DNA of 64,000 nt from Nageia nagi (GCA_050084985.1 JBITNC010000002.1:17050001-17114000), one strand, 5' to 3'. Numbered from the stretch's first letter, positions 1 through 12,480 are shown. Notes: a model not told the origin generated them from the sequence alone. Numbers and translations are program-made.

Positions 1-309
1 CATTAAGATTTTTCAGTGAACTAATGCCAATCATTTCCTCACTCTTACCTTTATGTTCCTATCACCAATTCACCCTTGGTTCCTTGGGTCTTTTCCACAC
101 TTTCCATCTCAATTTAACCTATGAACTATGTCAAAACATCTCGAAGCCAGCATCAAAATGATACAAATAAAGCATATCACTATTAAAACTCATCATCACA
201 TAGCTTAATTCAAATTGAATCTCATTAGGATCCTCGATAGTACTCGAGTCTTAACAGTGCAATTAGATCGATAGTACTCAAGTCTTAACAGTGCAATTGG
301 GTGGGTTGT
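1..309. other. Unassigned edge sequence
   Basis: I recognise no gene here. The only clear structure is a short tandem repeat at 235-298, listed separately. The stretch lies downstream, in minus-strand terms, of the decayed integrase that starts at 310. It may be the edge of another retroelement, but nothing in it proves this. Confidence 0.4.
235..298. repeat. 34-bp tandem repeat, two copies
   Basis: A 30-bp unit beginning CGATAGTACTC and ending CAGTGCAATT occurs at 235-264 and again at 269-298 with one base changed (CGAG to CAAG). A 4-bp spacer gives a period of 34. Its function is unknown. It resembles the small internal duplications seen in plant LTRs. Confidence 0.8.
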
Positions 310-960
310 TATATTTCCTCTAGTTCTCCTTAGGAATATGCACATAACATATCAATACAAATATCCTAAAGTGTGAGATACTTGGTTTGTTACTGAAATA
401 AGCTTCATATGGGGTTGATTCATGTATTATCTTCATAAGGTATTGGATAAGGATTACATTGTTATATGAATAGTTTCATCCCATATTTTTTTGTCTATTT
501 TGATCTCCTTAATCATGTAAAAAAACACCTTTGTAATAGTCCTATGCTCTTTCTCTCTACCATACCATTTTTTGACTATGTTATTGGATTCCACCTACTG
601 ATCCCATGTTTATTGCAATTATCTTTGAATTCATTTGAAATGAATTTTCCACCATGATCATTTTTTAACTTCTTAATACTATAGTTAGATTTGTTTTTAA
701 CAAGTGCTTTGAATTTGATGAAGCAATCAAAAGCATATGATTTATCTTACAATAAATATAAATAAACTCATTTTAAAATGATCATCATAAAAAATAAGCA
801 TACATATGTACTTAATGATGCTTAGAGTCTACATAAGTCTACATTTATTAACATGCATCGATTATAGTTATTTCTTGGCTTTCTATTGGTGACAAGGAAT
901 CTTTTTCCTATGTTGCTTCCCAAAGATATAACTTTTACATAATATATCTGATGGGTGTGA
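310..960 (-). pseudogene. Copia integrase relic of T7
   Basis: The minus-strand translation, with frame changes, shows integrase landmarks in order. A pre-integrase tail lies near 900-960. A YDDH segment, corresponding to the second catalytic Asp of the DDE triad, is near 790. KFKALVKN is near 700 and NDHGGKFISNEF near 620-660. A relic of the QNGMVERKHRTI region is near 540-570, and YEAYFSNKPSISH near 380-420. In copia elements this enzyme inserts the cDNA into the host genome. Several in-frame stops make it non-functional. The family assignment is firm. Exact ends cannot be set because the frame changes repeatedly. Confidence 0.75.
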
Positions 961-1014
961 AAATATGGGAACACCTAGAGTAACAAGATTTTATTTTTGT
1001 ATTCTATATAATAA

Positions 1015-2415
1015 GTTAAATTTGAGGTTTCTAAACGTCTTATACCACAAGCAAGTCAATTCTATTATGATCTTCAAACAATTAAGAAATGTAGGCTTAA
1101 TTTTAAGTATATGCATTCTATTATCAAACATGAGAATAATGGAGATCAACTAGCAATTGGTCTCATTTATAATTCTATAGATTTTTTTCTCAAAGACCAC
1201 TTTATACATACTCTTTAATATATAATTGGCCAATGGTAAGATATTATGTTTTAGCCCTAAAATATACAATCTATTATGTATATGTATATGTATGATCTTA
1301 TAAATTTTAGATTTAAAGGCAAGTTTCCATTAATATTCTCTTCAAGTTTAATAAATAGGTTCTTATTCCCATTCATATGGTTTGAAAAACCATTATCCAG
1401 ATACCAAATCTTATCTTCAACAACCTCAAAGTTTTTGTAAGGAAGATATTTGTTTCAAGTTTAATAAATAGGTTCTTATTCCCAATCATAAGTTAAATTT
1501 GAGGTTTCTAAACCTCTTATACCACAAGCAAGTCAATTCTATTATGATCTTCAAACAATTAAGAAATTTAGGCTTCATTTTAAGTATATGCATTCTATTA
1601 TCAAACATGAGAATAATGGAGATCAACTAGCAATTGGTTTCATTTATAATTCTATATAATTTTTTCTCAAAGACCACTTTATACTCTTTAATATATAATT
1701 GGCCAATGGTCAAGATATTATGTTTCAACCCTAAAATATACAATCTATTATGTATATGTATATGTATGATCTTACAAATTTTAGATTTAAAGGCAAGTTT
1801 CCATTAATATTCTCTTCAAGTTTAATAAATAGGTTCTTACTTCTAGTCATATGGTTTGAAAAACCACTATCTAGATACCAAATCTTATCTTCAACAACCT
1901 CAAAGTTTTTGTAAGTAAGGAAGAAATTTGTTTCAAGTTTAATAAATAGGTTCTTATTCCTAGTCATAAGTTAAATTTGAGGTTTCTAAACCTCTTATAC
2001 CACAAGCAAGTCAATTCTATTATGATCTTCAAACAATTAAGAAATGTAGGCTTAATTTTTAGTATATGCATTCTATTATCAAACATGAGAATAATGGAGA
2101 TCAACTAGCAATTGGTCTCATTTATAATTCTATAGATTTTTTTCTCAAAGACCACTTTATACTCTTTAATATATATTTGGCCAATGGTCAAGATATTATG
2201 TTTCAGCCCTAAAATATACAATCTATTATGTATATGTATATGTATGATCTTACAAATTTTAGATTTAAAGACAAGTTTCCATCAATATTCTCTTCAAGTT
2301 TAATAAATAGGTTCTTATTCCCAGTCATATGGTTTGAAAAACCACTATCCAGATACCAAATCTTATCTTCAACAACCTCAAAGTTTTTGTAAGTAAGGAA
2401 GAAATTTGTTTCAAC
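1015..2415. repeat. Three tandem copies of a ~477-bp copia protease segment
   Basis: Units start at 1015, 1492 and 1970, giving periods of 477 and 478, and the last ends near 2415. They are close to identical apart from scattered substitutions. On the minus strand each carries the copia protease start, with WYLDSG followed by a Ser/Cys-Asn-His-Met motif and a NLFIKLE segment, plus the sequence after it. The copy at 1731-1967 even reads open through two protease starts in a row. A duplication of an internal pol segment is not part of normal retroelement structure. It probably arose by unequal exchange or replication slippage after insertion. Confidence 0.9.
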
Positions 2416-2419
2416 ATTT

Positions 2420-3195
2420 TGTTTATTGTGGTTGCCTTCTTATTGATTTTGCTTCCTGTAACTATGTTTCTTTATGTGACCATCTTTACCATAGAATTTA
2501 CAATATCTCTAAGTTAAATTATAGTTTATATTGGATGCATTACCTCTTTCTCTACCTCTACTTAATCTTCCTTGACCTTTAATATCATAACTTATTGAAG
2601 AAGATGATGATGTACTAGTATTAATTGATTCCTTAGAGGTCAATGGATGGTCATTCAACCTCAAATTACCTTGGAATGCTTGATAAATGCTCTCATACCT
2701 ATCTTTTATCATGTGCTCTTAATTATGCAAGCTTCCAAGTAACTCAACTAGAGATAATTGAGATAAGTTCTTAGGACTCCTAAATGGCAATGGTCATATG
2801 ATTGAATTTCCTAAGAAGGATTTTGAAAACTTCTCTATGATATTTGAGTTGTTCACCAAGTGAATCAATATAATTAACTAAATCCAAAACTTTAGTTATA
2901 AACACCTCAATGATCTCATCTTTAGAGATTCAAAATACCTATGTAAGAGTTGGAGTTTAGTTACTCTTACCTTGAAAGATACCTTGTAGGTACTCTCAAG
3001 AGTCTCCCATATTTGCTTGAAATGAGTGTATTCTACACTTTTGAGGAATATAAATATATTTATCCCACTTTATATGGAGAACAAGGCTTTGACATCCCTT
3101 TTCCTGGTCTCTTATAGTTCTTTCTTCTCATCAACACTGAGTAGAGAAAAGGTAGTTACATCTAATTTTATATAACCCTATGAGATAATACTCCA
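2420..3195 (-). pseudogene. Copia gag relic of T7 (UBN2 type)
   Basis: Minus-strand reading from about 3140 gives an acidic start containing DEKKEL, then WETLESTYK, then a KLQLLHRYFESLKM segment, a SLGEQLKYHREVF segment and ELLGSL. This is the usual order of the UBN2/copia gag domain that forms the particle shell. A serine-rich linker follows at 2509-2712 and then a zinc-knuckle relic (CKFYGKDGH) near 2490. In this knuckle the second Cys is Tyr and the last Cys is Ser. Stops and at least two frame changes make it dead. Confidence 0.75.
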
Positions 3196-3589
3196 TAAAC
3201 TACTACAAAAAGGAAAAATTGTGTCAATAAGGATATCAGGTTTTATAATTTTTTAAAATTTTGGTTTGTATCCTGATCCAATAGATGATGCTAAAGTGCA
3301 CATCATCCCTAGCATTATATTTAAAAACACCTGGTGTCATCCCTAGTGTCATCCCCAACATCAAATTTAGAAATAATTGGTATCATCCCTAGCATCAATA
3401 AGTCTTTAGCATCAACAATAGTACCAAATATAGTGTTAGAAAATTTCCAACATGCATGGAGTTTTATGATATATGCACGAGGTTTACAATATACATGAGG
3501 TATGTAAATTTGATACACATATGAGGTATATAAACTTGATATATACATGGCATTTATCAATTTTTTTATAGTAATTCATGGGATCTTTC
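3196..3589. other. Decayed sequence between T7 and the PPR relic
   Basis: I see no intact gene. An open stretch at 3321-3560 on the minus strand has no recognisable domain. Short imprecise repeats of the type CATCATCCCTAGCAT occur between 3290 and 3400. It may be the decayed 3' part of the PPR gene, since a Met-Asp-Val-Glu reading continues past 3600, but I cannot show that. Confidence 0.35.
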
Positions 3590-3970
3590 AACATCCATTT
3601 TATGTATATCCTTCAAACATTATAGTCCATAAAATTGTGTTTGCATCATCCACTTGACCTACATGGTTGCATACAAGTAGAACACATACAAAGGTTATAT
3701 TTTTAGGGCTGATTCCCAAGTGCTTCATCATATCAAATATTTTAATGGCATACTTGTTGTAACCATGAATTGCATATCCTCTAATCATTGTTAATTCACG
3801 GGCTCTTATAAGGTATTCATTTTATGTATATCCTACAATCATTGTAGTACATGAAATTATGTTTGCATCATACTTGTTTGTAACCATGAATTGCATATCC
3901 TCCAATCATTTCATTCAATGAAACTATGTTTGCATCATGCATATTATCAAACAATTCTTGTATCTTCTTT
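3590..3970 (-). pseudogene. PPR gene, downstream half
   Basis: On the minus strand the sequence next to element C1 reads ELFDNMHDANIVSLNEMIGG, then YAIHGY, and later DMMKHLGISPKNITFV and LLVCNHVGQVDDA. These are textbook units of a plant pentatricopeptide-repeat protein of the PLS type, which bind organelle RNA. A block containing the Gly-Tyr-Ala-Ile-His-Gly-Tyr segment is imperfectly repeated at about 3760-3790 and 3880-3905, so the relic also has internal duplications. The upstream half is at 21800-21960. Removing C1 and one TCTTT copy joins the two halves in frame. Stops, duplications and the insertion make it a pseudogene. Confidence 0.85.
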
Positions 3971-4478
3971 TGTTAGAATAAATAATGCACTATTGTAAAT
4001 ATTATTCTTTAGAAGGTATCTAAAAGAATAATAAATCCTATCCTAATGTAACTCTCTAATTAAGCTCACTTAAATACTTAAAAGTATCTTAAATATCTTT
4101 TAAGTATTTAGTGAATTTAATATTCTCCTCCACTTGACCTCATGGCCATCTCATAGGCATAAGGATGCACATCCCATGTGCATAGATTTTTCTCCTATAA
4201 ATAGAAGGCCTTAATTAAGCCTTCCACACTTGAGGTTGAAGGATTGTTATGTTCTTAAAGTGTAGGTTGATAGGAGGAGAGAATTCTAAGGTTGTAAGAG
4301 AGTTTTGAGTCTTGAGAAGTAATAAAATCTTTCTTAGAGTGAAGTACTCTCTTCCTCGAGAGTAACCATTGTACTTGATTATCTCACTTGTATGTGATTG
4401 AGTGATTGTCTCTTGTGTTGTTACTTGGAGTAGAAGAGCACTCCAATGTGATATTAGGTGTAGAAGTTTCATCTCTTT
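3971..4478 (+). repeat. 5' LTR of C1 (last two bases at 12987-12988)
   Basis: It begins TGTTAGAATAAATAATGC and matches the 3' LTR at 21288-21799 along its length. The TATA-like segment CCTATAAATAG is near 4193. The LTR is cut by C2 just before its last two bases: TCTTT at 4474-4478 is repeated at 12982-12986 and the closing CA is at 12987-12988. Confidence 0.92.
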
Positions 4479-4979
4479 TGAGAGGATTGAAATATATCAT
4501 AAACAACCTTATATTTCCAAGATCACATGAAAGCTCACAAATCACATCTAACAAATTCACAAAGTAATCTCACAAAGATAACTCAAAATATAAGTGGTTT
4601 CTCCAACTAGGAGTTCATCCATTAACTAAATCTATACTTCAATCAAAAATACAACTCTCTTACAATCCTTCTAATCTCAACTTCTAAGCACTATCCTATA
4701 GCATAACTTTACTCCACAAATTGGTGTATGATCCAAAGAGGGAGCCTTCTATTTATAGGCCAAAATCCCTATTTGGATCATCATTTTATCCAATGTATAA
4801 AAGCATGACATGCACATCCTTATACCTAAGTAGCATGCTCATGACATGGAATGTAGGACAAGTTACATTATAATATTTACTTAAATACTTAAGGTATCAA
4901 ATGATACCCTTAAGTATTAGTGAACTTACATAGAAGATTATTACAAAACCTTTACAATAATGCATTAGACATTCCAATA
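4479..4979 (-). repeat. 3' LTR of C2
   Basis: It is 501 bp and starts TGAGAGGATTG on the plus strand. The element's own first bases (minus strand) read TATTGGAATG, where the related solo LTR at 30762 has TGTTGGAATG. It pairs with 12481-12981. Confidence 0.93.
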
Positions 4980-4993
4980 GTCCCCCTTAATGC
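4980..4993 (-). promoter_or_regulatory. Polypurine tract of C2
   Basis: Minus-strand CATTAAGGGGGAC lies directly upstream of the 3' LTR. This is the usual site for priming plus-strand DNA synthesis in LTR retroelements. Confidence 0.85.
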
Positions 4994-5584
4994 AATATTA
5001 GGATAGAGCAAATAAGAGAGTTCTCCAATAGATACAATGAAGATGAGAACTTTTTACATATTTGTGAAGTAAGAAAGATCTAGTTTGAGACTCACTACTT
5101 TGTCAAATATAATCATTAACCATAACCGATTTTAATGTATATGAAGTAGTCATCCAACTAAAAGTCATGAAGAGTCTTCAAGAGCCTGCATACCCAAAGT
5201 AAGTAACCTGCAATCTCAAAGGAACTTGTAGATCATAAGTAGCTCAAATAACAAGATCAGTTAGATGCAACATATTCATATCAATAAGGATAAATGAATC
5301 ATACAAATGCCATCATGAACTGATTGATGGTGCACTATAAGTCATCACAAATATGCCAAGCCAAAACTCATAGTCACCTGCTGTATATAAAACATGTGTT
5401 GATTATCATTACAAAATGCACATACGAGTTCTTCACATATGGATAACTGAATAGTGCCAAAAGACACATAAGAGTTCTTCATGTAGAGTGAACTTACCAC
5501 AAAGGTGTACAATAAAATTAACACTATATAGCATAAAATCCTCCTAAGGGTGAAGTTGTCATCACAAACATGAATTCAACATAA
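4994..5584 (-). other. 3' untranslated region of C2
   Basis: No coding sequence is present. On the minus strand it contains copies of the family motif AGTTATCCATATGTGAAGAA (about 5440-5480), also found in the 3' regions of C1, C3 and R4. Confidence 0.7.
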
Positions 5585-7250
5585 GAATTCAAACTTCACT
5601 CCCCCATGAGGGCAACTTAATCAACCCCATAACATCCCTAAGATTACAAAACTGAGCTTCCAGTAGTGGCTTGGTAAATAAATCAATAGAGTTCAAGGTG
5701 GATGGACAATACTCATAATATATGATACCATCAAGAACCTTCTCCCTGATAAAATGGGTATGGATTTCCACATGTTTTGTTCTATGATGAAACACAAGAT
5801 TTTTAACCAAAGAAATAGCCGATTGATTATCTAAAAAAATCAACGATAAGCCATCTTACTCATAACCAATTTCTTTTAGAAGATATCTTAGCCAAATGGT
5901 TTCCTAGGTTGCAATAGACATGGCACGGTATTCAGCGTCTATGGTGGAAAGAGAAATAGTAGGCTACTTCTTGGAATCTCAAGAGATAGCACCTAAACCA
6001 ATGCTAAACACATATGCACAGGTTGATTTTGTATCATCTTTATCTCTTCCATAGTCAAAATCTGAAAATCCAGAGAGAATAAATGAAGGTAACTTAGAAT
6101 ACTTGAGATCAAGATCTTCTGTCCCTGCAACATACCTCAAGATTTGCTTAATAGCATTGAGATGCTCAACATATGGTTTTTACATGAATTGAACCATCAG
6201 ATTCACTACAAAGGTAATATCTAACCTAAAAATAATCAAGTACAGCAGACTACCTATTAATTACCTGTAAGTTGTAGCATCAGCTAATTGAGAGTTGAAG
6301 CTTAGAGAAACAGTGATTCTACGAGAGATTAGGATCGTAGCATATCTACATTCTTCCATTCTAAACTTTTACAAGATGTCTAATATATACTTAGATTGAC
6401 TGAGATAAGTACAATCCTTGTATTAATACATTTGCATTTCAAGATAGTAGTGCAAGAGACCAAGATTAGTCATTTCAAATGATGCCTTTAGTTTGGATAT
6501 GCACTTTTGAATAATTTTTTCATTATTCTCAATTATCAAAATATCATCCACATAAAAGAGAATCAAGACCATGTCTTTTCCTTAATTGAGCATATATAGA
6601 TCAAAGTCAAAAAAACACTTGAAAAAATCAATATCTACAAAATACCCTAAAATCTTCTTGTACCAGGCTCTAGGTGCTTGCTTAAGTCCATATAATAACT
6701 TCTTTAGCTTGCACACAAAAGGCTTTTTGCCTTCCTAAATGAACCCTTCTGGTTGACTCATGAAAATTTACACATCTAAGTCACCATTAAGAAATGCACT
6801 CCCTTCTGGTTGACTCATGAAAATTTGCACATCTAAGTCACCATTGAGAAATGCACTCTTGACATCAAGTTAAAAAAATTTCCATCCTTGAGTTGCAAAA
6901 AGAGCAAAGATAATTCTCATAGTAGGCATCTTTGCCATGAATGCAAAGGTTTTTTCATGATCTACATCATATTTCTAAGTAAAACCTTTAGCTACTAACC
7001 TTCCCTTGTATTCTCAATATCTCCAATAGAATTGAATTTGACCTTGAAGATCCACTTATTGCTAATCACATTCTTCTCAATAGGATAACAAACCAAATCT
7101 CAATTTTCATTTTTTTATAAGCACCTCATACTGCACTCTCATGGCTTCCATCCAGCACTCGTGCTTAGAAGCTTATTTGAAGGTTGAGGGCTCATGCTTA
7201 TTGTTAATCTTGGCAAATAAGGATTTCTTTAAGGTTATGCTCCTTGTTAC
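5585..7250 (-). pseudogene. Copia reverse transcriptase and RNase H relic of C2
   Basis: The minus-strand translation shows the copia reverse transcriptase in pieces. A MEAMRVQYEVL start lies near 7150, an FMSQPEG segment near 6755 and FYVDD, the catalytic YVDD box, near 6560. The RNase H end at 5589-5843 reads DNQSAISLVKN, HHRTKHVEIHTHFIREK, DLFTKPL and LRDVMGLIKLP. It would copy element RNA into DNA and remove the RNA strand. Many stops and frame changes make it inactive, although the YVDD box survives. A 57-bp unit encoding the MSQPEG region is duplicated in tandem at 6744-6857. Confidence 0.85.
6744..6857. repeat. 57-bp tandem duplication inside C2 reverse transcriptase
   Basis: Unit 6744-6800 is repeated at 6801-6857 with two differences. 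57 is a multiple of three, so the duplication keeps the reading frame and adds 19 residues around the MSQPEG segment. Confidence 0.85.
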
Positions 7251-8690
7251 CCTTTGTGTTGAAGAATTTTATTCCTGAGGTGACTTGTCTAGATTAATAT
7301 CTAACCAGCTAGGTGCAACTAAAGAGTCATCTAGATCATCAACATCTTCATTAGAAGTAAATTCTTTAAGAATTTCATTGAACTTTATATCCTTTGAAAT
7401 AAACATGACTTTATAAGATGGAGAGTAGAGCCTGTAACCCCTATACTAACTATCATAACCAACAAAGATGCATTTTTCAGCTCTTTTGTCCAACTTTTTT
7501 CTTTTTTCAAAAATAATGTAGGAGAATGCTTCACAACTAAACACCCTAAGGTGAGAAATGTTAAGTTTTCTTCTTAACCATGCCTCAAAAGGAGTTTTAC
7601 CTTAAACAAATTTTGTGGGACACCTATTCAAGGTGTAAATAGCAATGCTCATAGCTTCACCCCACCAAAAACTAGGAAGATTACCTAGCATGCATCTAAC
7701 CATCTTCATAATTATCTTATTTTTCCTTTTGACAATATCATTTTGCTGAGGAGTGTAAGAAATCGTAAATTACCTTTTGATTCTATACTTAGCATAATAG
7801 TCATTTAATTCATTGCTGTTATATTCTCCCCTATTACCTAATCTTAAGATCTTGATTTTAAGGTTAGTTTGATTATCAACTAAGGCCTTAAAAACCTTAA
7901 AACTCTCAAAGGTTTGATCCTTATGCTCAAGTAGATATCCAAAGGTCATCCTACTAAAATCATCAATGAAGATCAAGACGTAAGATGCTTCTTCAAGCAA
8001 TTTAATCTGAAATAGATCCATCAAATCTGAATGCACAAGTTGAAAAGGTTGAGATGCTCTTATTGCCTTATCTTTTTCAAACTTTTATCTATGCATCTTA
8101 CCAAAAATGCACTTCTTGTATAGACCAACCAAAGCAAAAATTAAAGACAAACCTTTCACAAGTTCTTGGTCTTTCATGACTTGAATACTCTTATGGTTAA
8201 AGTACCCTAAACGTTGATGCCAAAGATTACCTCTAAAACACACACTTGTAGCAAGACACATCTTTGATAGAACTTGATCCATAATGTAAAGATCATTTTT
8301 CACTGATCTTTTAACCAACATGGCAAGTTCTTTCTTAATGCATCAAGATTAAGAGTCAAACTTAAAAAAGTACCTTTTTTTAGCAACTTGGATCATGAAG
8401 AGAAGGTTCATCCTAAGCTTAGAAACATAGAGCACATTATCAATAACCTTTTCATAAATCAACACACTTCTAATTCTTTGGACTTCAAGGGTAGAGTTAT
8501 CACCTATCACAACTGCATCTTTTTTATACATATGAAAGTTCTCAAATTTTTCCTTTTCAAAGCATAAGTGATTTGTGCAATCAAAGCCAATAATCTGATC
8601 AGACAAAAATGTGCGAGACATGGAGTAGAGCATCGCAACAAAACTAGCTTGAATATTCTCCTTTTTTTTAAGTTCTTTATATTTTCATTA
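7251..8690 (-). pseudogene. Copia protease and integrase relic of C2
   Basis: On the minus strand, 8349-8640 carries the protease start region (CTNHLCFEKEKF), but the active-site Asp-Ser-Gly is lost and reads Gly-Phe-Asp. 8085-8321 is the GAG-pre-integrase domain (NLWHQRLGYFNHKSIQVM). 7770-8036 is integrase core (HSDLMDLFQ, FIDDFSRMTFGYL). 7400-7500 holds KCIFVGYD, the start of the linker to reverse transcriptase. The His-Ser-Asp and Phe-Ile-Asp-Asp catalytic aspartates are still visible. Stops break the frame throughout. Confidence 0.85.
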
Positions 8691-9600
8691 CCTTTATTCT
8701 TTTCCTCTCTTTTCTTTTTATAGCAATCAACTTTTTTGTGACCTTGGATGCCATAATAGTTACAATTACCATCAAATTTTTCTTTTGGATATAGATTGTT
8801 TACTTTTCCTTTTTCATCTTTTTGCTTGAAATGGTTATTATCATTATTCTTGTTGTTATTGTTGTTATTCTTGTTGTTGCCATTATTTCTGTTGTTGTTA
8901 TTACCATTACCTCTTTTCTCAAACCTTTTGGAGGAAAAGGATAAGATTTTTTAATGGTTGAACTTTTTTAAAGGATTTTTGGTTGCTCCAAAAGCAACAT
9001 TATTATCTTTAAGAGAAGAAATTAACACTTTTTTAGTAAAGGTTTTCTCATGCTTCAAAAGGAGCCTAGAAAGGTTCTCAAAGGAGAAGATTTTTTTCAT
9101 CATCAAACCTTATTTTCATAACTATCACAAAGTTACCAAACTTTGAAGAAAAGCTTTGGAAAATGATAAAGACCATGAACTCATCTTTGATCCAATTGCA
9201 TCCATAAGTAACAAGTTGAGTCCTTAGATCAATGATTTTGTTCAAGTAGATAGCCACATTTTCATCTTTCTTTTGACAATATTGAAGTAACTTTTGGAGA
9301 ATGGTAAACCTTCTTGAAAAGCTTGAACTAAGGTAGATTTGCTTAAGCTTATCCCAAGCTTCTTTTACCGAGGTTGAAAAGAAAATCATCAGAAGCATAT
9401 TATTTGAAACTACACGAAAGATCATGGAGGTTGCCAACTCATTTTTTGTGTTGTAAGCCTTTAGTGCCTTCTCATCTATAGGAGGTACAAGGCTTCCATT
9501 CATTATTTGCCAAAGCTTCCTTACCTCCAACTCAGCTCTCATTCAAGGTTTCCAAATTCTAAAATTAGAACCATCAAGAATGTGTTTGAGTAAAAAAGAG
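8691..9600 (-). pseudogene. Copia gag relic of C2
   Basis: A long open stretch at 9078-9542 on the minus strand reads MRAELEVRKLWQIMNG, then KEAWDKLKQIYL and FTILQKLLQYCQKKDENV. Homology begins about 15 codons upstream (ILDGSNFRIWKP), past a stop. A zinc knuckle near 8740-8765 reads CNYYGIQGHKKVDC. Its second Cys is Tyr, as in C1 and C3. Gag would form the particle shell and bind element RNA. Asn-rich simple sequence lies at 8830-8905, between the coiled N-terminal part and the knuckle. Confidence 0.85.
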
Positions 9601-12466
9601 TCTCTCATTTGCTACATAAGAATGTAAAAAATAATAAGCATGTGGTTCAATAAATAACATTATATGTTAAGTTTTACATGTTACATTTAATTAATAAAGA
9701 CATGCTTGATTTGATTCACAGTAACAAATATTTTACAATTCAAATATACATCCTATGTACCCAAATACTTTTTTCATCACTAAGAATCGTAGATGTAGAG
9801 TGATATTGTTGAGGCTTATTTTCTTATCTAAAATTAAGCCTTCCCTGTATGTCCACACAAGAGGAGCTTAAGTACTACCAATCCTCAACTAGTTCACCTT
9901 GGTCAGTATTATAATTTCTTACAAAGAGAAGTATCTACTATTTTTCAAGGTTATGATGTTTATTGGATCGATTAAATTATTAATCTTGATTAATATTCAA
10001 GTTATCCTCTTAAATTATCAGGATAATCTTTGGATGGATGTATGGACATATGGTATCACTACACACATGTTTGCCCACCTATTAGAGTTATAGCCAAACC
10101 AACAGAGGACTTAAGGGCAATTAAGAAGTACAAACTTATCACCATTTGGATCGTCGAATTTAAAAGCTTCAATCTGCCTGTCCTCACCTCATGGCTCCCT
10201 AAACAAATCATGTTACGAAATGTATGTGCATATGTATTCATTTTAGGGGGTTACTCATTTCAATATTTGCATGTTTGTTTGCATAAGTAAATAAATCAAA
10301 ATATGAAATATGAAGTAAAAGAGCATATATAAAAAAAAAATCATCCATTTGCAACTTGAAACCTAAGAGTCCAATGGGTTTTGTTTACTAACCCCTAAAG
10401 GACATCTTTACATAAGACCATATTTTGTACAAGTCCATTCATTAATTTTGAATAAAGGATAGACATGCATCATTTCCATAGTTTGCATAAGTTCATTCAT
10501 TAACTTTGCATAAGGAATAAGCATGCATCATCTTTATATTTTTTAAAGAGGTATAAAAGTTTTTAAATGATAAACATGCATTCTAAACATAAAGGATCAA
10601 CAAATTTAAGTAAAGAAACTCATTAAAAAAAATTAACTAAAAAAAATTGCCTTCAAAAATTTAAAAAAATTACCTTTAAAAAATATCTAAGTAAAAATTA
10701 CTTTTGCTATTGTTACTTCTAGGCATAACATTTTTACTTTAGAGAAAAAAATAAAAATTCTCTAACTATAGAGAATTAAAGCCTAAAAAATTGCCACATG
10801 CTTAAAAATATCTTTATTCAAAAAAAAGATCATGATGAGTAAGCATACTTCATAATAAATTTCTCTATTTAACAAGTAAAATACTCATCATTAAACCTAC
10901 GAGAAATTAATGAAGAGTACATAATTTGGAACGTGTGTACAAAAAAAATTGCATTTAACTTATCTATTTAATGCAAAATATTTTACCTAAATACTCTAAG
11001 TTAGACAAACTTTAATGAGGTAGGCTGGTTGGCAAGCAAGGCAAAAAAAGGACTGCCATTTAATACCAAATGATCATGCACTTTCAAAAGATAAAGTTTG
11101 TAAAATGGAGAAGGCCATGCAAGTTAAATAATAACACCAAGAAAGGAGAAGAGGAGGTCGATCGCCTAAGAGGAGAGGTTAGTTGAGCAGTCAGGGTTGC
11201 CAGAGAAAGGGCTAAAGAGGTTGTGAGGAGGATTAAGGAGCCGCATAGGACCAAAAAGCTGAGCATGTAGGTTACGACCCAAGTTGTGCAAGACCAAAAA
11301 GAGGAGACTTCAACAGAGACAGGCCGCCACTAGACCGCCACCAAACTACAAAGGAGGCCGCAAGCACCGCTCGCACAAAGGTTGGAAGCAAAAGGAGAAG
11401 GAAGGCAAAAAAGGAGAGAAAAACAACTTAGTGGGATGTCATCATATTTTCAAAACACGTATTTACCAAGGTTGATCACACTAATTTCCTTCAAATTTTT
11501 TGCCTTCCACAAAATTGCTTACCATCGTTGTTATTTTATTCAGAAGGCTTCAACCAATGAGAGAATTAAGGCTTGATGTTTTAAGATCTATATGATTTAT
11601 CCCATTAACAAATAAATATGGCTTTGGTGAGGGGTCGAATGAAGACATAAAAGGTCGAGTAGAGTGCAGGAAGGAGGGGTGCAGATAGAGGTGCCTACTG
11701 TACTAGTAGGCCATGCATAGGAGAGAGGAAGTGATCGCGACTCAAATAAATCCTTGGCTCTACATTGACTATCTCAAAAAAGGTTGCAGATTTGGAACCA
11801 GGGAACCTACGATAGCACACACTCAATAATGACAGAGGTTGCAGAGCTCCCATGATGGCGCATGCAAAAAAAGGTTACAAAAAAGGCAACTAAAAAAATA
11901 TTGGGTAATGGCGCTGCTCGAGGTGGCTGCCACTCATATTTTTATTTAATAATGTAAACTTTTGGGAGGAAAAATAATGAAAAAAATTCCTCCTTTTTAT
12001 GGATATATAAAAAAAATCCTTTTATTTTTCCTATTTATATTTTTATACAAAATAATTCGCATTTTCATCCTTTTTGTAAAAAGTATAATTTATTACAAGA
12101 AAATACAATTTATAAAAAAAATATACAATTATCACAAAAAAAGGAAATACAAAATTGTACCATAGTCTTATAAACTAAACATAACTATATGATACAATTT
12201 TTGCAAAGTTGTTAAAAAAATGAGCAATTTCTAACAAGTAATACTTTTTCAATAATGTTAGTAGAGAAATTGCCTAATAATAAGAAAAAAAATCATATAA
12301 CATATATGTCAATATAATAAATCAATAATCCATCAAATAATCAAGAAAGAAGGAATTTATACCTTCTCTTGATTTTACCACAATAATGGTGTGTAGAATG
12401 ATGAATGAAGACCTCCAAGTTGAAGATGAGCTTCTACCTAAAGATGTGAAGAGGAGCCTCTAAGAT
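9601..12466 (-). other. 5' leader of C2
   Basis: Nearly 2.9 kb separates gag from the primer-binding site. I see no domain in the short open stretches. The part at about 11010-11950 is clearly richer in G and C than its surroundings, a feature shared by the leaders of C1, C3 and C6. The stretch 9640-10320 has no counterpart I can see in the C1 leader and could be a separate insertion. Confidence 0.5.
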
Positions 12467-12478
12467 GCTCTAATACCA
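12467..12478 (-). promoter_or_regulatory. Primer-binding site of C2
   Basis: Minus-strand TGGTATTAGAGC lies two bases inside the 5' LTR. It matches the initiator-methionine tRNA type site TGGTATCAGAGC except for one base. Confidence 0.9.
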
Positions 12479-12480
12479 AA

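Larger units (their letters stand above)
310..3195 (-). mobile_element. Decayed Ty1/copia element T7 (gag, protease, integrase)
   Basis: Read on the minus strand, this stretch gives in order a copia gag of the UBN2 type (about 3195-2500), a degenerate zinc knuckle, a protease segment (WYLDSG motif) and an integrase (about 960-310). The gag is of another type from that of the later elements C1, C2, C3 and C6, so T7 is a separate family. No LTR, primer-binding site or reverse transcriptase is visible, so the element is truncated at both ends. Many stops and frame changes show it is dead. It lies directly downstream of the PPR relic and may have been inserted into the same ancestral gene. Confidence 0.8.

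Noticed and set aside
11084-12165. Small ORFs in the C2 leader
   Set aside because: Short, low-complexity Lys- or Ile-rich frames on either strand without similarity to each other or to known proteins. Probably chance.
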